Shown here piece by piece: positions 61,139 through 64,000 of a stretch of 64,000 bases of DNA. Numbering within the stretch: position 1 is the first letter of the stretch; each line of letters starts with the position of its first letter. The DNA comes from JAIPAN01 sp040403555 (GTDB taxonomy: Bacteria; Bacteroidota; Bacteroidia; Sphingobacteriales; Sphingobacteriaceae): positions 248,001 to 312,000 of the forward strand of contig JBBAKN010000003.1 in the NCBI GenBank assembly GCA_040403555.1. Direction: 5' to 3'. A program made the position numbers and the translations under genes. The notes beneath the pieces are model-generated. The model was not told the origin of the DNA and ran no database searches. It worked only from the letters and a program-made list of their open reading frames with translations.

Positions 61139-64000
61139 CTAATTTAACTTAATACTCAGGCCCTGAATGCCTTGTAACTGCCAAAGCAAGTCATCTGTAG
61201 GATTAATTTTAATGTTTTTAGCAGGCATTTCTAAACTTGTGCCTTCCTCTGCATCTACCAACTTAAAACGCAAAGCGCATTTTCTGTTGGGATGCTCCGC
61301 CGCATTCTCCTGTAGTAAGGTGTTTAATTGAGCAGTGAGCGCTGGAGAAAGTTCGCTAAGTGGCACCTGTACGGTAAGCACTTTGGCTAATTTATCACGT
61401 AATTCAGATAGCAACGAAATGCTGTTTATTTTAAATTCCCAATTGCCCGATTGGCGGAAACGTTCGGCGACAACTCCTCTTAATTGCAAGAAATAACCAT
61501 CTTCCATAAACTGCTTCAATTTCACGTAATCGTCGCCAAAAAGCACCATTTCTACTGATTCTTGGTAATCTTCAAAAATAAAAGAGCCAAAAGGTTTACC
61601 CGTTTTAGACATGCGGTGGGTAGATTTAGAAACCAAGCCCCCCACTATCAATTCTCTGCCTTTTAATTTAGAAAATTCTATCAAGTCTTCTTCCAAACCT
61701 TCGCCCGATTTTACCCGGTTTATTAAAGCTAAATGCTTCGCTTGGTGGCTACAAAAATTGTTTATTTCGAAACGGTAATTATCTAAAGGATGGCCGGTTA
61801 AATAAATACCGATGACTTCTTTTTCGTATTTCAATTTTTCCAACAAGCCCCATTCTTCACATTCGGGTAAGGTTGGTTCGGCAATATGGGCATCAACTGT
61901 TCCACCAAATAGCGAATTTTGTGTAGAGCTTTGCTGATTTTGGAAATCGTTGGTGTATTTAGTTAAACGATCGATGGCGGTGTTTAACCCATCGGTTTTA
62001 ACAAAAAATTTCGCTCTATTATTCTCAAAAGCATCAAAAGCCCCGCTGTAAACCAAATTTTCCCATACTTTTTTATTCACCGTTCTGGGGTTAACTCTAC
62101 GGGCAAAATCATAAATGCTGCTAAAAGCACCCTTATTTATGCGTTCTTCTACCAGGGTTTCTACGGCTTTTTCACCTACCCCTTTTATCCCCGACATGCC
62201 GAAGCGTATTTCTCCTTTTTTATTTACGGTAAAGTTCAATTCCGATTCGTTGATATCTGGCCCCAATACCGGAATGCCCATTTTGCGGCATTCGTCCATA
62301 AAGAAGGCAATTTTATCAATATTTCCTTGGTTATTTAGTACTGCAGCCATGTATTCGGCTGGGTAATTGGCTTTTAAATAAGCGGTTTGGTAAGCCACAA
62401 AAGCGTAACAGGTAGAATGCGATTTATTAAAAGCGTACTGTGCAAATGCTTCCCAATCGACCCATATTTTTTCACAAATTTTGGCATCATGGCCATTGGC
62501 AAGGCAACCCTCCACAAACTGGGCTTTCATTTTATTGAGTACACCCAAGTCTTTTTTACCCATTGCTTTACGCAATACATCGGCATCGCCTTTACTAAAA
62601 TTGGCCAACTTTTGCGATAAAAGCATCACCTGCTCTTGGTATACCGTAATGCCGTAGGTTTCTTCCAGGTGTTCCTGCATATCCGCTAAATCGTATAACA
62701 CCGCTTCGCGGCCATGTTTACGGGTAATAAATTGCGGAATGTAGGCCATCGGTCCCGGACGATACAGGGCGTTCATGGCAATTAAATCTTCGAATTTATC
62801 GGGTTTTAACTCCCGTAAATACATTTGCATGCCGTCGCTTTCAAACTGAAAAGTTCCATTGGTATCGCCACGTTGGTAGAGCTCAAAGGTTTTGGTATCT
62901 TCTAAGGAAATGGTATCGATATCAATAACCACACCGTGGTTTTGTTTAATTAAGCGCAAGGCATCTTTAATAATGGTGAGGGTTTTTAAGCCCAAAAAGT
63001 CCATTTTAATAACTCCTGCATCTTCAATTACCCGGCCATCGTATTGGGTAACCAATAAGTCTGATTCTTTGGAAGTGGCTACGGGAATAATATTGGTTAA
63101 ATCTTCGGGAGCGATGATAATGCCGGCGGCGTGAATACCTACGTTGCGCACCGAACCTTCTAAAATAAGGGCTTCTTTCAATACTCGGCCTTGAATGCTT
63201 TTTACGTCTTCGGCTATTTTACGGAGTTTTTTTACGTTTTCTAAATCGTCGGGGTTGAGTTCTTTGCTCAACACATTTAAAGGGGCCGTCATCATTTGCA
63301 CCAAGTTGGTACCCGGTCTGTCGGGTACCAATTTGGCTAAAGCATTGGATTCTGATAAAGGTAAATCTAACACCCGAGCAACATCTTTAATACTCGATTT
63401 GGCGGCCATAGAGCCATAGGTAATAATTTGAGCTACTTGGTTTTTGCCGTATTTATCTACCACGTAATCAATTACTTTTTGGCGTCCAGTATCGTCAAAA
63501 TCCGTATCAATATCGGGCATTGACTTACGATCGGGATTTAAGAAACGCTCAAAAAGTAAATTGTATTTAATGGGATCGATATTGGTAATTCCAATACAAT
63601 AGGCCACCACCGAACCTGCTGCCGAACCACGGCCCGGACCAACAAATACGCCAATATCTCTACCAGCTTGTATGAAATCGGAAACGATAAGAAAGTAGCC
63701 GGCAAAGCCCATAATTTTGATGGTATTCAGCTCAAAATCAATACGTTCTTGCACCTCGGGGCTAAGATCTACATAGCGTTTATGTGCCCCTTTTAGGGTA
63801 ATATCTCGTAAATATTCCCACTGGTTTAAGGTATCGTCGGCGTGTAATTTGAAGGTATCTGGTATTGGGAAATTCGGCAACATGATATCACGCTTCAAAT
63901 CTAGCGTGTCTACTTTATCTACAATTTCGTTGGTATAATCGAGGGCTTCGGGCAAATCGTGAAACACGGTAGCCATTTCAGCCTGGCTTTTAAAATAGAA
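61139..64000 (-). CDS. dnaE: DNA polymerase III subunit alpha, C-terminal part (partial)
   Basis: The 953 C-terminal residues visible; the reading frame runs off the window at base 64000 (codons before the first internal ATG read FYFKSQAE), so the N-terminal PHP domain is outside. Seen: VGPGRGSAAGSVVAYCIGI and PDIDTDFDDTGR (catalytic aspartates of the PolC/DnaE palm), then YQEQVMLLSQKLANFS, AFNKSHSTCYAFVAYQTAYLKA of the fingers, a helix-hairpin-helix GMSGIKGVGEKAVE, and an OB-fold near residues 780-850. It is the replicative polymerase. DnaE rather than PolC type, because no internal exonuclease domain is seen. Confidence 0.95.
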   Translation of the reverse strand, partial: FYFKSQAEMATVFHDLPEALDYTNEIVDKVDTLDLKRDIMLPNFPIPDTFKLHADDTLNQWEYLRDITLKGAHKRYVDLSPEVQERIDFELNTIKIMGFAGYFLIVSDFIQAGRDIGVFVGPGRGSAAGSVVAYCIGITNIDPIKYNLLFERFLNPDRKSMPDIDTDFDDTGRQKVIDYVVDKYGKNQVAQIITYGSMAAKSSIKDVARVLDLPLSESNALAKLVPDRPGTNLVQMMTAPLNVLSKELNPDDLENVKKLRKIAEDVKSIQGRVLKEALILEGSVRNVGIHAAGIIIAPEDLTNIIPVATSKESDLLVTQYDGRVIEDAGVIKMDFLGLKTLTIIKDALRLIKQNHGVVIDIDTISLEDTKTFELYQRGDTNGTFQFESDGMQMYLRELKPDKFEDLIAMNALYRPGPMAYIPQFITRKHGREAVLYDLADMQEHLEETYGITVYQEQVMLLSQKLANFSKGDADVLRKAMGKKDLGVLNKMKAQFVEGCLANGHDAKICEKIWVDWEAFAQYAFNKSHSTCYAFVAYQTAYLKANYPAEYMAAVLNNQGNIDKIAFFMDECRKMGIPVLGPDINESELNFTVNKKGEIRFGMSGIKGVGEKAVETLVEERINKGAFSSIYDFARRVNPRTVNKKVWENLVYSGAFDAFENNRAKFFVKTDGLNTAIDRLTKYTNDFQNQQSSTQNSLFGGTVDAHIAEPTLPECEEWGLLEKLKYEKEVIGIYLTGHPLDNYRFEINNFCSHQAKHLALINRVKSGEGLEEDLIEFSKLKGRELIVGGLVSKSTHRMSKTGKPFGSFIFEDYQESVEMVLFGDDYVKLKQFMEDGYFLQLRGVVAERFRQSGNWEFKINSISLLSELRDKLAKVLTVQVPLSELSPALTAQLNTLLQENAAEHPNRKCALRFKLVDAEEGTSLEMPAKNIKINPTDDLLWQLQGIQGLSIKLN

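Noticed and set aside
1..64000. tRNA, rRNA, CRISPR, insertion sequences, phage or toxin-antitoxin genes
   Set aside because: Looked for T-loop-like motifs, regular spaced repeats, transposase motifs and paired small genes by eye; none found.

Overview
The window reads as a chromosome segment of a free-living member of the phylum Bacteroidota, probably near the Sphingobacteriales or Chitinophagales. Evidence: low-to-moderate GC; type IX secretion (T9SS) sorting domains on exported proteins and a PorT-like protein; the run nadK / DUF6089-like / uppS / bamA / ompH / ompH / murI; porT next to ubiE/menG with engB and a UbiA prenyltransferase diverging; paired DUF1501 and DUF1800 proteins; and promoter boxes of the Bacteroidota type TAnnTTTG in place of E. 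coli-like ones. No tRNA, rRNA, CRISPR array, insertion sequence or phage gene was seen.

Layout. 1-8.8 kb: tail of a histidine-kinase-like protein, a biotin carboxylase, the DUF1501/DUF1800 export pair, threonine aldolase, a BadF-type sugar kinase and a UbiD decarboxylase. 8.8-19.3 kb is the most accessory-looking part: a small membrane protein, a degenerate 21-bp tandem repeat directly in front of a VWA + MoxR-type ATPase pair, two adjacent DoxX-like proteins, a lone membrane protein, an exported beta-rich protein coupled to a four-fold repeated membrane protein, a 21-codon stump of a VOC/PhnB gene, a phytanoyl-CoA dioxygenase-like and a sugar isomerase-like gene, and an alpha-amylase gene that lacks a normal start codon and carries a one-base frameshift. 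19.3-32.6 kb: sterol-desaturase-like protein, dihydroorotase, an NRAMP-like transporter with altered metal-site motifs, an esterase, a di-haem peroxidase preceded by a 35-residue membrane peptide, dCMP deaminase, a sugar transporter, a LysE exporter, a long PurF-family protein and AmtB.

32.7-43.6 kb is a dense leftward block of envelope biogenesis and housekeeping genes (glutamate racemase, two Skp/OmpH chaperones, BamA, UppS, NAD kinase, YqeY, SDR, PorT, menaquinone methyltransferase). 43.7-50.5 kb runs rightward (EngB, UbiA, M3 peptidase, LTA-synthase-like sulfatase, amino acid permease) and meets kup at a shared hairpin terminator. 52.7-60.7 kb runs rightward: a mini T9SS cargo, FAH-family hydrolase, M23 peptidase, Bcp, split transketolase, a sigma factor / membrane-anchored regulator / Spy-like periplasmic protein trio, and a class III aminotransferase. 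The window ends with thioredoxin and the C-terminal ~950 residues of DNA polymerase III alpha, both leftward.

No clearly new multi-gene system was proven. The best leads are the repeat-fronted VWA/MoxR operon, the hairpin abutting the amtB start codon, a set of TAnnTTTG boxes so close to start codons that very short or leaderless mRNAs are implied, and a perfect 20-bp palindrome before the sigma-factor trio. All statements come from reading the sequence; no database search was run.
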